Shown: positions 1 through 10,655 of the stretch, in pieces
Position numbering within the stretch: the first letter of the stretch is position 1
How the letters are laid out: each line of letters begins with the position of its first letter
DNA from: Tritrichomonas musculus
Taxonomy: Eukaryota > Parabasalia > Tritrichomonadida > Tritrichomonadidae
DNA length: 64,000 nucleotides
Assembly: GCA_039105265.1 (NCBI GenBank)
Contig: JAPFFF010000054.1
Span: 682,001 to 746,000, forward strand
Direction: 5' to 3'
The notes under the pieces: generated by a model
Told to the model about the DNA's origin: nothing
Database searches by the model: none
What the model saw: the letters and a program-made list of their open reading frames with translations, nothing else
Program-made: the position numbers and the translations under genes

Positions 1-2344
1 TCATTAAAAGAGGAGCTTTGGCCATATCAATTCTTAAATTAATTGATGCTGGTCTTTGATCCATATTGAATACTTGAGAAATACCATTATCTTGACGCAA
101 TGATACAATATAATGGTATTTATCTTGTGGTTCTTTGTAATTGAACCAATCAGGAAGATTTTCTACTAGTTCACTAACAGTTCCAACTTTTGAAAACCAA
201 AGATTAGATTTTGTTGATTTAGAGTGGCCAATATCATAAAGATCGATACTAAATGGGCTGTAAAGATCAAGGGATGATACTGTAATTGGCGGTTTAAGTA
301 ATGAAGCTTCAAGATTTCCCATCATATGTAATTCAAGTGCTGTTGGATATTTTCGTGGACGAAGAGGTGACCTTTTTATTTCATCACTATCACCATCTTT
401 GTTGAGTGAATAAAAAAGAAGCCTGGATGCCCGCGATTCGTCATTATTAGTAAACATTAGCTGAAGTTCTTTGTAAGTGGTTTTTGGTTTAATGTGCTTA
501 TATTCCTTTTTATTAACATTAAGCGTTATATACTCGAGTGGAACGCCAAATATAATTGATCCAGAGTGAATAGTGGAATTGGATATATCTGTAAGTGGTA
601 TTCCTTCATGTCTAAATTCATACTCTTTGCTAAATTTAGCGAATATCTCTTCTTTATCAAAAACTCCTACATAATCTGAATCTGAAATAAAGAAAACTGG
701 CTCTTTAATCGTTTTCTTATTATTTCGCTTTATCGCAATAAAATTGGAGTCCAACCCTTTTACAGTATAACTAAAAGCTTCTGTATTCAATGGGATTGGG
801 CCAAAAAGGCGATCGGAGAAAGGAAGAGAAACAAATGCATCAAATTCTTCAATTTCTTTTTCATCGTCGTTGGTATCTTCGTTTGCTTTTTCGTCATTTT
901 CGTTGTTTTTAGAGCGAATATTTGAAAATATTTGCTTGAACGTTACACTCTTTTCTTCCCATATATATTGTTTCCCGCATCCATAAATTTTTGATCCATC
1001 AATTTGATCACTAAATATTACTTTGCATGTATATTGATTTGATAGAAAAGGACTGATGGAAATTGGCACATTAGGACCATTTTTAAATTGATCTATGCAA
1101 TCAATTCTAATATATCCTATCAAATAAGCAATGAAGCTTCCACCAGATATAAAAGACCACATCCTTGTAAACGTGTTATCAATTCCTCCAAATAATTTTG
1201 TCACATTGTTGAAGGATGAAGGATGAACATATGAATCATTAAACTGAAACCATCGGCCATCATTAAACTTAGGTTGTGTGAATGCAATATAATGACCAGA
1301 TTGAGGATTTCCTCTATGAGCAATAACAGCAACCATTCTATAAGTTGTTTCACAATCTATATCATCAACGCAATACTTTTTCATGTCTAGTGTTTCTGGG
1401 CACTCAAATCTAGATCTGAGTTCTCTATAGTTTTGCTTTTCTTCATCAAAATCGTATCGTTTTAAATTGAAAATAAGGAAAGGTGGAAGATTTTTATATC
1501 TTAATTGACGTACAGCATCTTGTTTTCCATGATCTGTACCCGTATCCCATTGATTTACAGGCTCTTCTTCTATCAAATAATCTAAAGATTCATTAATGTT
1601 TTTGAATTTTTTGATTGGTAAATCTATTTCGTTAGAGAATTCATCAACTTCAGTCTTTACATCAGCAGATTGAAAAATTATAACGCTATGAACTCCAAAT
1701 ATTTCATTTCTTGCTTTTTCGAAATCTTTTCCTAATTCTTTGTCGAGCTTATCGAATAGAGTTAAAATAAATTCATGTGCATCTTGGTCTTGCACTGCCA
1801 TATAATAAGAATTTGTTCCAAAAGATGAAATGAAATTACGAATTTGAACAGTGGAGAAGGCAGATAAAATATCACGAAATACAGATTGCAATTCTTTACA
1901 TATTCCTTCTGGTGGTTGTTTCTGCTGAAAAATAAGGGAGGCAAATGGCGCAACAAGAGTCAAAAATTGAAGAGAAGATGCAATGTAGCATGTTGTTCCT
2001 AGGTTACTAATTCCAACGTAAGGAATAAGAGGATTTCTATAATCTTCAGTTGATTGGGCTGTAAATGCAAAAGGTACAGTAATTCCAGTAAAATGGCAAA
2101 AAGGTCTTGTATTTGTAAATTGAACTGATGTATTAAACGCTATCTTTTCTGTTCGTATTTCGACCATGAAATGTTTTGATTCATTTTTGTTAAGAGAATT
2201 TGAGCGAGATAAAAAAATGGATAAAGATGAAGTTTTATGGTCAAAAGCTAGCACTAAAGAATCTGAACCTGTCCTAATAGTCTGAATAGAAATCCCAGTT
2301 GCTAATGTTGGCGATGAATCGGCTGAAAAAACAAACTCATCCAT
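1..2344 (-). CDS. Ubiquitin-specific protease, USP7-like (C-terminus outside window)
   Basis: A frame reading leftward from the ATG at 2344 stays open for about 781 codons and leaves the window, so the C-terminus is missing here. It is a cysteine deubiquitinase of the USP (C19) family. A Cys box (NLGTTCYIASSLQF) puts the nucleophile at Cys119. The motif DQDAHEF follows, and a His box (SGHYIAF) puts the general base at His351, with FNDS at about 368-371 giving Asn369/Asp370 as the third catalytic position. Residues 1-110 come before the protease and could be a diverged MATH-like domain, as in USP7. The stretch after about residue 400 resembles the USP7 tail of ubiquitin-like folds, but that is only inferred. 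The Cys box reads IAS where MNS or INS is usual. The catalytic residues are all present, so an active enzyme is likely. Assignment to USP7 rather than another USP is less sure. Confidence 0.85.
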   Translation of the reverse strand, partial: MDEFVFSADSSPTLATGISIQTIRTGSDSLVLAFDHKTSSLSIFLSRSNSLNKNESKHFMVEIRTEKIAFNTSVQFTNTRPFCHFTGITVPFAFTAQSTEDYRNPLIPYVGISNLGTTCYIASSLQFLTLVAPFASLIFQQKQPPEGICKELQSVFRDILSAFSTVQIRNFISSFGTNSYYMAVQDQDAHEFILTLFDKLDKELGKDFEKARNEIFGVHSVIIFQSADVKTEVDEFSNEIDLPIKKFKNINESLDYLIEEEPVNQWDTGTDHGKQDAVRQLRYKNLPPFLIFNLKRYDFDEEKQNYRELRSRFECPETLDMKKYCVDDIDCETTYRMVAVIAHRGNPQSGHYIAFTQPKFNDGRWFQFNDSYVHPSSFNNVTKLFGGIDNTFTRMWSFISGGSFIAYLIGYIRIDCIDQFKNGPNVPISISPFLSNQYTCKVIFSDQIDGSKIYGCGKQYIWEEKSVTFKQIFSNIRSKNNENDEKANEDTNDDEKEIEEFDAFVSLPFSDRLFGPIPLNTEAFSYTVKGLDSNFIAIKRNNKKTIKEPVFFISDSDYVGVFDKEEIFAKFSKEYEFRHEGIPLTDISNSTIHSGSIIFGVPLEYITLNVNKKEYKHIKPKTTYKELQLMFTNNDESRASRLLFYSLNKDGDSDEIKRSPLRPRKYPTALELHMMGNLEASLLKPPITVSSLDLYSPFSIDLYDIGHSKSTKSNLWFSKVGTVSELVENLPDWFNYKEPQDKYHYIVSLRQDNGISQVFNMDQRPASINLRIDMAKAPLLM

Positions 2345-2652
2345 AATCGTTCAATTTATTTGAAAATCATCAAATTGAGATGATATTTGTTCGTGTTTTA
2401 TCATAAAAAATCTTGATTACATTGAGATGTTCTTTCAAAGAAAGTATCTTACATCAAGAAATAAATCAAATACTATTCATTGAAAACAAACACAAATTTG
2501 TGAAATCACGTTATTGTATTATAAAATTAAATAATATTCTCCTCCTTCGTAACCTAGAAAAGTAACAAAAAAAGGAACTTAAAATAAAACAGAATTAATA
2601 AAAAAATAGAGGTTATTTAAAATTAGAAATTATTTATTAATTAAAAAATCGC
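2345..2652. other. Intergenic, USP 5' flank and tubulin 3' flank
   Basis: About 308 bases of A+T-rich DNA between two leftward genes. It must hold the promoter of the USP gene and the 3' end of the tubulin transcript. I see no clear initiator beside the USP start and no RNA gene. Confidence 0.5.
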
Positions 2653-4011
2653 TTATTGTTGACCTTCGTCTTCTTCTTCTTCGCCACCTTCAACAGATTC
2701 AGCAGCAACTTCATCATAATCCTTTTCAAGAAGGGCAAGATCTTCACGTGCTTCTGGGAATTCTGCTTCTTCCATACCTTCACCGACATACCAGTGAACG
2801 AAGGCACGTTTGGCGTACATAAGATCGAATTTGTGATCGAGACGGCTCCATGCTTCAGCAATGGCTGTTGTGTTAGCGAGCATGCAAACAGCACGTTGAA
2901 CTTTGGCAAGATCGCCTCCTGGGACGACTGTTGGTGGTTGGTAGTTGATACCGACCTTGAAACCTGTTGGGCACCAGTCGACGAATTGGATAGTACGCTT
3001 GGTCTTGATTGTTGCGATAGCAGCACCGACATCCTTTGGAACGACATCACCACGGTAAAGGCAAGTGCATGCCATGTATTTACCGTGACGTGGGTCGCAT
3101 TTAACCATCATGTTAGCTGGTTCGAAGAGGGTGTTTGTGATTTCGGCAACTGAAAGTTGTTCGTGGTATGCCTTTTCTGCTGAGATGACTGGAGCATATG
3201 AACAGATTGGGAAGTGGATACGGGCATATGGAACCAAGTTGGTTTGGAATTCTGTAAAGTCGACGTTCAAAGCACCATCGAAACGGAGGGAAGCTGTAAG
3301 TGATGAAACAACTTGACCGATGAGACGGTTAAGGTTGGTGTATGTTGGGCGTTCGATATCGAGAGCACGGCGGCAAAGGTCATAAAGGGCTTCGTTATCG
3401 ACCATGAAAGCGCAATCGGAGTGATCAATCATAGCGTGGGTAGCAAGAATTGAGTTATATGGTTCGACAACAGCTGTTGAAACTTGTGGAGCTGGATAAA
3501 CTGTGAATTCAAGCTTGGACTTCTTACCATAATCGACAGAAAGACGTTCAAGAAGGAGGGATCCGAAACCTGCTCCTGTACCACCTCCGAAGGAGTGGAA
3601 GATTAAGAAACCTTGCATACCTGTGCATTGGTCGGCTAATTTACGGATACGATCGAGGGTGAGATCGATGATTTCTTTACCAACTGTGTAGTGACCACGT
3701 GCATAGTTGTTAGCAGCATCTTCTTTACCGTTGATAAGTTGTTCTGGGTGGTAAAGTTGGCGGTATGTTCCTGTACGGACTTCATCCATACATGTTGGTT
3801 CAAGATCGACGAAAACAGCACGTGGAACGTGTTTTCCAGCACCTGTTTCTGAGAAGAAAGTGTTGAAGGCATCATCGCAAACGCCGATTGTCTTGTCTGA
3901 TGGCATTTGACCATCTGGTTGAATTCCGTGTTCAAGGCAGTAGAGTTCCCAGCAGCCATTACCGATTTGGACACCACATTGTCCGATATGGATTGAAATA
4001 ACTTCACGCAT
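2653..4011 (-). CDS. TUBA: Alpha-tubulin
   Basis: A 452-aa alpha-tubulin, full length for the family. It starts [18 protein letters not shown] and keeps the acetylation site Lys40 in MPSDKTIG. The tubulin signature GGGTGAG (about residues 142-148) is present, as is the alpha-type catalytic Glu near residue 254 in the stretch [10 protein letters not shown], which triggers GTP hydrolysis on the neighbouring beta subunit. The tail is acidic and ends EEEEDEGQQ, so there is no C-terminal Tyr for the tyrosination cycle. Codon use is visibly richer in C and G at third positions than in the neighbours, as expected for a highly expressed gene. It sits head-to-head with the SPAG17-like gene, 366 bp apart. 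The call is certain; copy number in the genome cannot be judged. Confidence 0.99.
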   Translation of the reverse strand: MREVISIHIGQCGVQIGNGCWELYCLEHGIQPDGQMPSDKTIGVCDDAFNTFFSETGAGKHVPRAVFVDLEPTCMDEVRTGTYRQLYHPEQLINGKEDAANNYARGHYTVGKEIIDLTLDRIRKLADQCTGMQGFLIFHSFGGGTGAGFGSLLLERLSVDYGKKSKLEFTVYPAPQVSTAVVEPYNSILATHAMIDHSDCAFMVDNEALYDLCRRALDIERPTYTNLNRLIGQVVSSLTASLRFDGALNVDFTEFQTNLVPYARIHFPICSYAPVISAEKAYHEQLSVAEITNTLFEPANMMVKCDPRHGKYMACTCLYRGDVVPKDVGAAIATIKTKRTIQFVDWCPTGFKVGINYQPPTVVPGGDLAKVQRAVCMLANTTAIAEAWSRLDHKFDLMYAKRAFVHWYVGEGMEEAEFPEAREDLALLEKDYDEVAAESVEGGEEEEDEGQQ

Positions 4012-4019
4012 CTTTTGAA

Positions 4020-4031
4020 GAAATGAAATGA
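4020..4031 (-). promoter_or_regulatory. Candidate initiator of the tubulin gene
   Basis: On the minus strand two overlapping TCATTTC motifs lie 9-20 bases before the tubulin ATG. The known trichomonad initiator is TCA(+1)-Y-T/A close to the start codon, so this is a good candidate for the transcription start. It is a short motif in A+T-rich DNA and can occur by chance. Confidence 0.5.
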
Positions 4032-4377
4032 AAACTTTTTTTAACGAATGAATTCAAATTTTGAATTCTTATTCGTTTTATAAAAACGAAAAAAAACTAA
4101 CGTATAAGATTTTTTGGTCCTTCTATAACTCCCACTTTTTCAATAAAATACTAAACGTATATACAACAAATCATATTTTTTTTTTCAATGAATCTTTTTT
4201 TTTTTTTTTTTTTTTTTTTAATAATATATTCTTTATATTCTTTAATCATTTAATATGTATATGGCGAATTTGGTCTTAATTTCCTTTTTTTTTTTTTTTT
4301 TTTTTTTAAAAAAAACACGTTATATGAGCACGTTTATAAAAATTTTAATCGATTGTTTTTTTGTTAATTATATTTGA
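4032..4377. repeat. Divergent intergenic region with two long T runs
   Basis: This is the shared upstream region of alpha-tubulin (leftward) and the SPAG17-like gene (rightward). It holds uninterrupted T runs of about 25 bases (4195-4219) and 23 bases (4285-4307). Such tracts disfavour nucleosomes in many eukaryotes; a role here is inference. No clear initiator is seen right before the rightward gene. Confidence 0.5.
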
Positions 4378-7300
4378 ATGACGAGCGATGTAACAGTATC
4401 ATCTTTTATTATATGCCTTGATGTTGTCCATAATTTATTCGATTCTCAAGCATTTTTCGATTATCTTAAAAATAACCATAAAAAAAATATAATTTTTATA
4501 AATGCTGGAGATTTTGTAGATTCAAATGGAAGATCTTCTAGAAGTAGTTCTTCATCTACTGATTCACATGGCGGGCATTCACGAATTAGCTACAAATCAC
4601 TTTCCAAAAGTATTAATAATAAAATTACCAACGAATTAGGAAAATTAATAGATCAAAAAAGGAAATTAATTGCACAAAATGAAAAAAAAGCACAGCAGTT
4701 GGCTAAAGCAAATCGACCCACTTCTTCTGCATCAGGTCATTCAAAAACTTCTACAGAAACTAACTCGCCACCACCATTCGATGGACAAACAGAAGTTGTT
4801 TTTATTATTCAGGGATTTCCATATTCAGAATCTCAATTAAAAGCATTATGTTCATATGTTGATTTTGGAGCATTTATATCAATTGTTAGTCAAACTCAGC
4901 CTAACGATGCAAATACCACTACTAATATTACTGTTCAGCCCAAAAAATCATCTGATAAAAATAGCCGATCTGCAACTGGTAGAAAAGCTACTATTCATGG
5001 TTCTGAAATAGACTCTGCATTAAATCCCGGAGTTGTACCACCTCCACGCTGGAAAGTTTTAATGCCCATTGCAAATTCATCGATTACATTTTCTCAAATC
5101 GACGCGCCACCAACTCTTGACGAATGCTGGACAGCTTTAGATTATGAAATTGGTCGCATTATACGTTGCCGAAACGAGTTTAGTGAGCGTTTTAGCGATC
5201 ATAAATTCATTATTCTTCCTGCTCAATCACAAAAGAAACCAGATATGGGTGTATATAATAAATTTTTATCTCAACACGATAATAATGATATAATAAATGC
5301 AATAATGACGCAAATAGATATCGCTAAAAAAAATGATTCAGTACCACCGCCTCAACCTCAACCTGCAAAAGAAGATATTTATAATCGCATTTTCAGAGAA
5401 ATAAACGACAAAATAATGAGATTAAAAATCGCTCAGGATCCAGAAGAACCAATCAAACCATTTTTCGATCAACCTGTCCAAATTAATTCTGCATTTGATA
5501 TTTTATATAAGTTATTAAAATGGAAATTGGATGATGAAAATGCTCCTGTTAATAAAGCAGTACTCGATTTTTATGCTAATTATTCGAATTTCAATGCTGT
5601 TGCTGGACATCAATTTGAGGTAATGTTATCACAAGCAAACAAACGATTATCGCTAGGTTTACCTCTTTCTTTTTTTGAATGGACAAAATTTTTATACGCC
5701 TATGAATACCAAGACATTACCTCAACTATTATTGATATTTTCAAAAAAAATTATGTTTTCGATACAGTTCTTGAAGAAACCGCTGGAGTCATGTGGGTTC
5801 TAGCAATGCCTCCTGTCTCTAGGACCATTGGACAATCGATTCGCAAGCTCTATATGCCACCAGCATTTGATGGGATTAGTGAATGGCTTACAAAAATTTT
5901 TGATCGTCCGCCACCAACTGCCGAAGCAAAAGGAAGATCGCAATCATCACCAGCTCAAATTCTCAAAAGTGGAGGAAATATCGAAACATTAATCCCAAAT
6001 ATTTTCCAAAGGACTGAAAATAAAGAAAATGCTATTTATAAAGTTCCTATGGACTTAGGGAAGTCAGCTGACCTTGTTTCACCTTTTTTCTTCACAAATG
6101 GAGTTCAAGCAGATGTTAATCGCAGTATTATTAATAATAAGATGACATTTGGTTATTATATCCACTTTCCAAACGAATTAGAAATTTCCTCGTATTATAA
6201 CTCGATTAATATTGAACTTCATAAAATTTGTCGACTTATTTTTAATGATAAAAATTGTAAAAACTCTGAAAATGAAAGTGAAGGTGAAGTGAATACAATT
6301 GATTATCATGATAAATCTTTGACAATTTTGAAAAATGAAGATCATGAAGTATCCATATTTTATGAGAATGGTCAATTATCTCTAAAAGCAGGTCAAGCTT
6401 TTGTAATCACCGAATCTGGAGCCTTGATTTTCGAATTGAAAGGGGATAAAATTATACTTGAGTCAAATGGAAGAATTAGAAAATGGAAAGATGGAAATTG
6501 GACTTATTCAGAGCCAGATGGACGATTATTCAAAGTTACAGAAGAAGGCAATGTTCCATTAAATAATCCACACAATAAATTGACTGATTTGAGAACAGGT
6601 ATCAGTCGTATAATTAGAGATGATAATATACTATATTCGATTTATTCTGATGGAGAGCGAGTGATTCAATTTTCTGATCATTTCATTATTCGTCAAACGC
6701 AAGATTCTATAGTTTATGAAATTCCAAAACTTCCATTTATTACATTTCGTGATAAATCGTTCACGTTTCTCATTGATGATGCTTGCTTTGTGTTGAATAC
6801 AACCAAAATGTCGATATCAAAAGAATCTACAAGTATTGACTATGATTATAATGAAGTTGTCATTCAATCCTTCGATAGCGAAGTTTCATTAAAACAAGGA
6901 ATTTTACAAATGAAAGCAGAAGATAATGTTCTTTATGCTGATAATACTGGTACTCAAAGAATTGGACCAATTATCCCTTCAAATACACCAATAAAGAAAA
7001 AAGTTGAAGTTGTCGAATCAAAATGGGGAAAAATAATGTTTACTAAAGATACATTCGTTGAAGCAAATCATCTTCAACTTCTTTCAATTTTTAGGCCGAG
7101 ATTTTTTGCAATTCGTTCTGATCTTTCGGCAACAGAATATATTCATAGAGAAGGTTTTATTCCAAAAAATAGAGTACAAAAAGAGAGACATGTCGATGAT
7201 GTTTATGATGTAATTACATTACACGAAAAAAACGAAAAGCCACTTGTATATTTAAAACAGAATGTATTAGAAAAGCAGCCTCGATCTGCACTTCTCAAAA

Positions 7301-8415
7301 CACTTCAAATTCCAAAAAAGTCACGTGCAAAAACAAGGCCCAAGAAAGGTCAAGAGCCTGAAGATCCAGAATTAATCAAGCAAGCTGCGCGTGAATCAAA
7401 TCAAAAATATCTCGCTTTTTGGCGCAATGTGCTAAAAATTCAAAATCAAACATGTGAACAACTTGAGCAAGAATATCTCGAAGAAATCAAACCCAAACCT
7501 ATCCCACCACCAGAAATTATAGAACCACCTGTTTTCACTCCAGACCCAAGACTTCTTGAAATGATGCATATGAAGTATGCACCAACAGATATAAGTAACT
7601 TTCAAGATGATAACGTTATTAATTATTGGGAATCGCCTGAAGCTGAATATGCTTTTCCTCTCGAAACACCACCTGTTCTCCCACGTCCACTTTCTCCTCG
7701 AACCAAATTATTCGATATGCCGCCAGATGAAGATGAGAAGTTACATCGAAAAGGCTACGATGAACCACCTGCAATACCTGAAGAAGAATATGACTTTTCT
7801 CTTACATCTCAAGCAAGAGATAAAAGGAAAGAGAAAGAAAGAGAGGCAGCGAGAGTGATCAATACAGCTCGAACTGCCACTGGACACTATCAAAATTCAC
7901 TTCAAGTCATTTCTGATTTGAAACCACCATATTCAGCATCATCTGGAACAAGAGATGACGTCAAACCTATACCACCATCTAATTCAAGTCTTGATACTCA
8001 ACCTTCGCCAAGAAGATTCTCAAACAGAATTTATAGTACTGAAGTTAGTCGGCCACAAACAGCTCATTCAACAGTTAAAGATAAAAATCGAACAAAGCCG
8101 CCGCAAAAGAAAGTCGAATTTGGAGATGTCGCACTTGGAAAAACCGTTACAGCAAGTCTTGATATCCAAAACACAGGAAATAGGCCTTTGCATTACAGTG
8201 TTTCAAGACCAAATAATAAAGATGTTGTTATGAATACAATTCCTGGTGTAATTATGCCTGGTTTGAAACTTGCTATTAAGTTAACATTAAACGCTAGAGA
8301 AGTTGGTAAAATAGAAACCTCATTCAAATTTATGTCACCCCTTGGCGATATGACAATTCCTGTTACTGCTAATATTGTTGATGTAAATATTGAAGAAGAA
8401 GAAGAAGACATATAG
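4378..8415 (+). CDS. SPAG17: SPAG17/PF6-like central-apparatus protein
   Basis: A 1345-aa protein of the flagellar axoneme. SPAG17 (PF6 in Chlamydomonas) builds the C1a projection of the central pair. The order of recognisable pieces fits: an N-terminal block around residue 137 (VVFIIQGFPYSESQLKAL) like the SPAG17 segment for the same place, helical blocks to about 600, a beta-rich middle with short DG repeats (about 640-900), a PRFFAIRSDLSATEYI stretch near 905 that matches the SPAG17 PRFFVMYADGSG region, a WESPEAEY/proline-rich part, and a C-terminal ASH/MSP-type immunoglobulin-like domain (about 1246-1340, starting VEFGDVALGK). It ends in an EEEEED tail. It is shorter than human SPAG17 (about 2200 aa), mostly through shorter disordered linkers. 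It sits head-to-head with alpha-tubulin. HYDIN-like proteins also carry ASH domains, but the middle region favours SPAG17. Confidence 0.82.
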   Translation: MTSDVTVSSFIICLDVVHNLFDSQAFFDYLKNNHKKNIIFINAGDFVDSNGRSSRSSSSSTDSHGGHSRISYKSLSKSINNKITNELGKLIDQKRKLIAQNEKKAQQLAKANRPTSSASGHSKTSTETNSPPPFDGQTEVVFIIQGFPYSESQLKALCSYVDFGAFISIVSQTQPNDANTTTNITVQPKKSSDKNSRSATGRKATIHGSEIDSALNPGVVPPPRWKVLMPIANSSITFSQIDAPPTLDECWTALDYEIGRIIRCRNEFSERFSDHKFIILPAQSQKKPDMGVYNKFLSQHDNNDIINAIMTQIDIAKKNDSVPPPQPQPAKEDIYNRIFREINDKIMRLKIAQDPEEPIKPFFDQPVQINSAFDILYKLLKWKLDDENAPVNKAVLDFYANYSNFNAVAGHQFEVMLSQANKRLSLGLPLSFFEWTKFLYAYEYQDITSTIIDIFKKNYVFDTVLEETAGVMWVLAMPPVSRTIGQSIRKLYMPPAFDGISEWLTKIFDRPPPTAEAKGRSQSSPAQILKSGGNIETLIPNIFQRTENKENAIYKVPMDLGKSADLVSPFFFTNGVQADVNRSIINNKMTFGYYIHFPNELEISSYYNSINIELHKICRLIFNDKNCKNSENESEGEVNTIDYHDKSLTILKNEDHEVSIFYENGQLSLKAGQAFVITESGALIFELKGDKIILESNGRIRKWKDGNWTYSEPDGRLFKVTEEGNVPLNNPHNKLTDLRTGISRIIRDDNILYSIYSDGERVIQFSDHFIIRQTQDSIVYEIPKLPFITFRDKSFTFLIDDACFVLNTTKMSISKESTSIDYDYNEVVIQSFDSEVSLKQGILQMKAEDNVLYADNTGTQRIGPIIPSNTPIKKKVEVVESKWGKIMFTKDTFVEANHLQLLSIFRPRFFAIRSDLSATEYIHREGFIPKNRVQKERHVDDVYDVITLHEKNEKPLVYLKQNVLEKQPRSALLKTLQIPKKSRAKTRPKKGQEPEDPELIKQAARESNQKYLAFWRNVLKIQNQTCEQLEQEYLEEIKPKPIPPPEIIEPPVFTPDPRLLEMMHMKYAPTDISNFQDDNVINYWESPEAEYAFPLETPPVLPRPLSPRTKLFDMPPDEDEKLHRKGYDEPPAIPEEEYDFSLTSQARDKRKEKEREAARVINTARTATGHYQNSLQVISDLKPPYSASSGTRDDVKPIPPSNSSLDTQPSPRRFSNRIYSTEVSRPQTAHSTVKDKNRTKPPQKKVEFGDVALGKTVTASLDIQNTGNRPLHYSVSRPNNKDVVMNTIPGVIMPGLKLAIKLTLNAREVGKIETSFKFMSPLGDMTIPVTANIVDVNIEEEEEDI

Positions 8416-10655
8416 GAATTGGATATAATTAATAACTGATTAATAGAATATTATTTTTATTATATTTTTATTTTTAATTATCTACAATTTTAATTTATTT
8501 TTTGTTTCTCCATAAAAATTGTTGAAATGAGCTTATGGTCATTACTTTATTTGCTAGTTATTATTAAAAATGAGGAAAAAAAAAAATGAACAGATTTTTT
8601 TATTAGAAGAGAAAGATAGAAAAATATTTCTGAAATATCATTTTTAATGGAAGAATCCATTAAATATCCTGACTTTAGTTCATAATTTCAAAAATATTTG
8701 AATATTATGCATTCATTTTGAAGATATTATGATTTATTCCTAAGAGTTACAATTTCAAAAAGTTTTAATTTACAAAACCATTCAATTTTTTTCAAAAAGT
8801 TCCTTTTTATCAATAATTTGAATATGACTTTTAACGTACGTTTTTATAAAAAAAAATTGATATTTTTCTTTATTAGCATATTATATCATTTAGTTTTCCT
8901 TTTATATCTCCAGTATAAGTAGAGAACATAATATCTTAAGTAGTTAATATATTAACCTAAATTTCTCTTCATTAATTACTTGTCATGAGACTGATAGGTT
9001 GAAATGATGAGTTAATTAATTGCTATATATAACTATTTCTTAAATAGATTTACTATATGTTGGGTTAACAATCAATTTAAAATAATAAAACTACATTTTG
9101 ATGACCTTTTTTTTCAAAAACTTTCATATTTATTATTTAGTATTTTTTAAAAAGATTTATAAACAAATAAGAAATTAAAAAATAAAAGTGCAATAAGCTC
9201 TCCAAGATATTTTATGATTGAAATTATATTTAATGATATTTAATTTTTTAAATGACCTACTTCAAAATTAAAATGACCAAACATAAAGATTTAATTGGAT
9301 TTTCATTGGTTGTGAGAATTGTTCTAGTACTTAAAATAATCCATTTTGTTTAATTTTATTAAGATTTGTTATACTCATTATATTCAAAATAAAGATTTTT
9401 AGAAGATTGTTGAATTGATGTATTTTTTTAAGAGATATCGTTCTATAATTAATATTTAATTTTTATATAACTATTTTATATTTATTATTAAACAATTATA
9501 TATCATTTATCATAAAAATATACGCAATAATTATAAATTATTGTTTAAGAACTGATTGAGAAGAAACTCAGAAAAATAATTTCAATGAAATTCTATTGAT
9601 TATTTTTTCTCATTGAATTTTGAGAGGAAAAAACTTAAAATCAAAATAAATATTTGAGGATAATTAGAAATGATATGGTTTCCTAGTATAAACTATTTTA
9701 TAAATTAATAAAAATCAAACTATGTCTTCGGAGCAAGGATATTTCAAATATAAAAAAAAACATGAATATGAATTTTGTATTTTTTTGTTATTTTACTTTT
9801 ATAGTCATATAAATAATAAATAATATACATTTACATTATATATAGACTATAAAATATATTAAAAATACATTATTATGGAAATTATAGATGTCTTAAATCT
9901 CCACCTTTTGAGAGGCCAAACGCCACCCTTAACTCAATTTAAATTTGAATTTATTTAAAAAGTTTCATATTCTTAAACAAAATAAGGGAAAGCATTTCAT
10001 TATTCTTATTTTTAAATAAAATAATTATTAAAGTACTAATTTCTCATTGTTATGATTTTACAAAATAAAAATATTTCAATGAAATTTCAATATTTGCATA
10101 TACCCACATTTTTTATTTTGAAAATTCAATGAGATTAGATTTACTATATCAATTTTGAATAATTTACCAACAATTTTTTTTTAAAAAAAACATAAATTCA
10201 AACAAAATCTTTTTGAACTCAAAAAATACAATAAAAACTTGCTTTATTTTATTCCACCAATTCTTTTTCAAATAGGTTTTTTGTCATTACTTTTCCATAT
10301 ATTTAAAAAATTGAAATTCGCTATAATATATTTAAGCCGTCTCATTATAAAGTAATATCTCACTATGAATAAAAATAAATATATAAATAAATAGCTTATT
10401 ATAATATAAAAATTCATAAATTTCCAATATTTATCAAGATATTATTAATATTTTTTTTTATTGAAAAAATATTATTTTATTTTTAGTTTTCATATGTATT
10501 CTTTTTCATTAATTGAAAAATAAGGAAAAGATTTTTTTATGTTTATTTAAATTGACAAAAAGTTTTATCAAAATCTAAATCTTTTTTCACTTTTTGAGAG
10601 TATCTAGAACTTTTTCACTAGATCTATCAAAATAATTTCAATTGTTGATTATATT
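8416..10655. other. Gene-poor intergenic stretch, 2.2 kb
   Basis: Very A+T-rich DNA with stops in all frames. I see no coding stretch, tRNA or clear inverted repeat. A short less A+T-rich patch near 9895-9935 stands out slightly but does not encode anything I recognise. Confidence 0.5.

Noticed and set aside
1762-1956. A 64-codon leftward frame within the USP gene
   Set aside because: It lies in another phase of the long partial USP frame, which carries the catalytic motifs.
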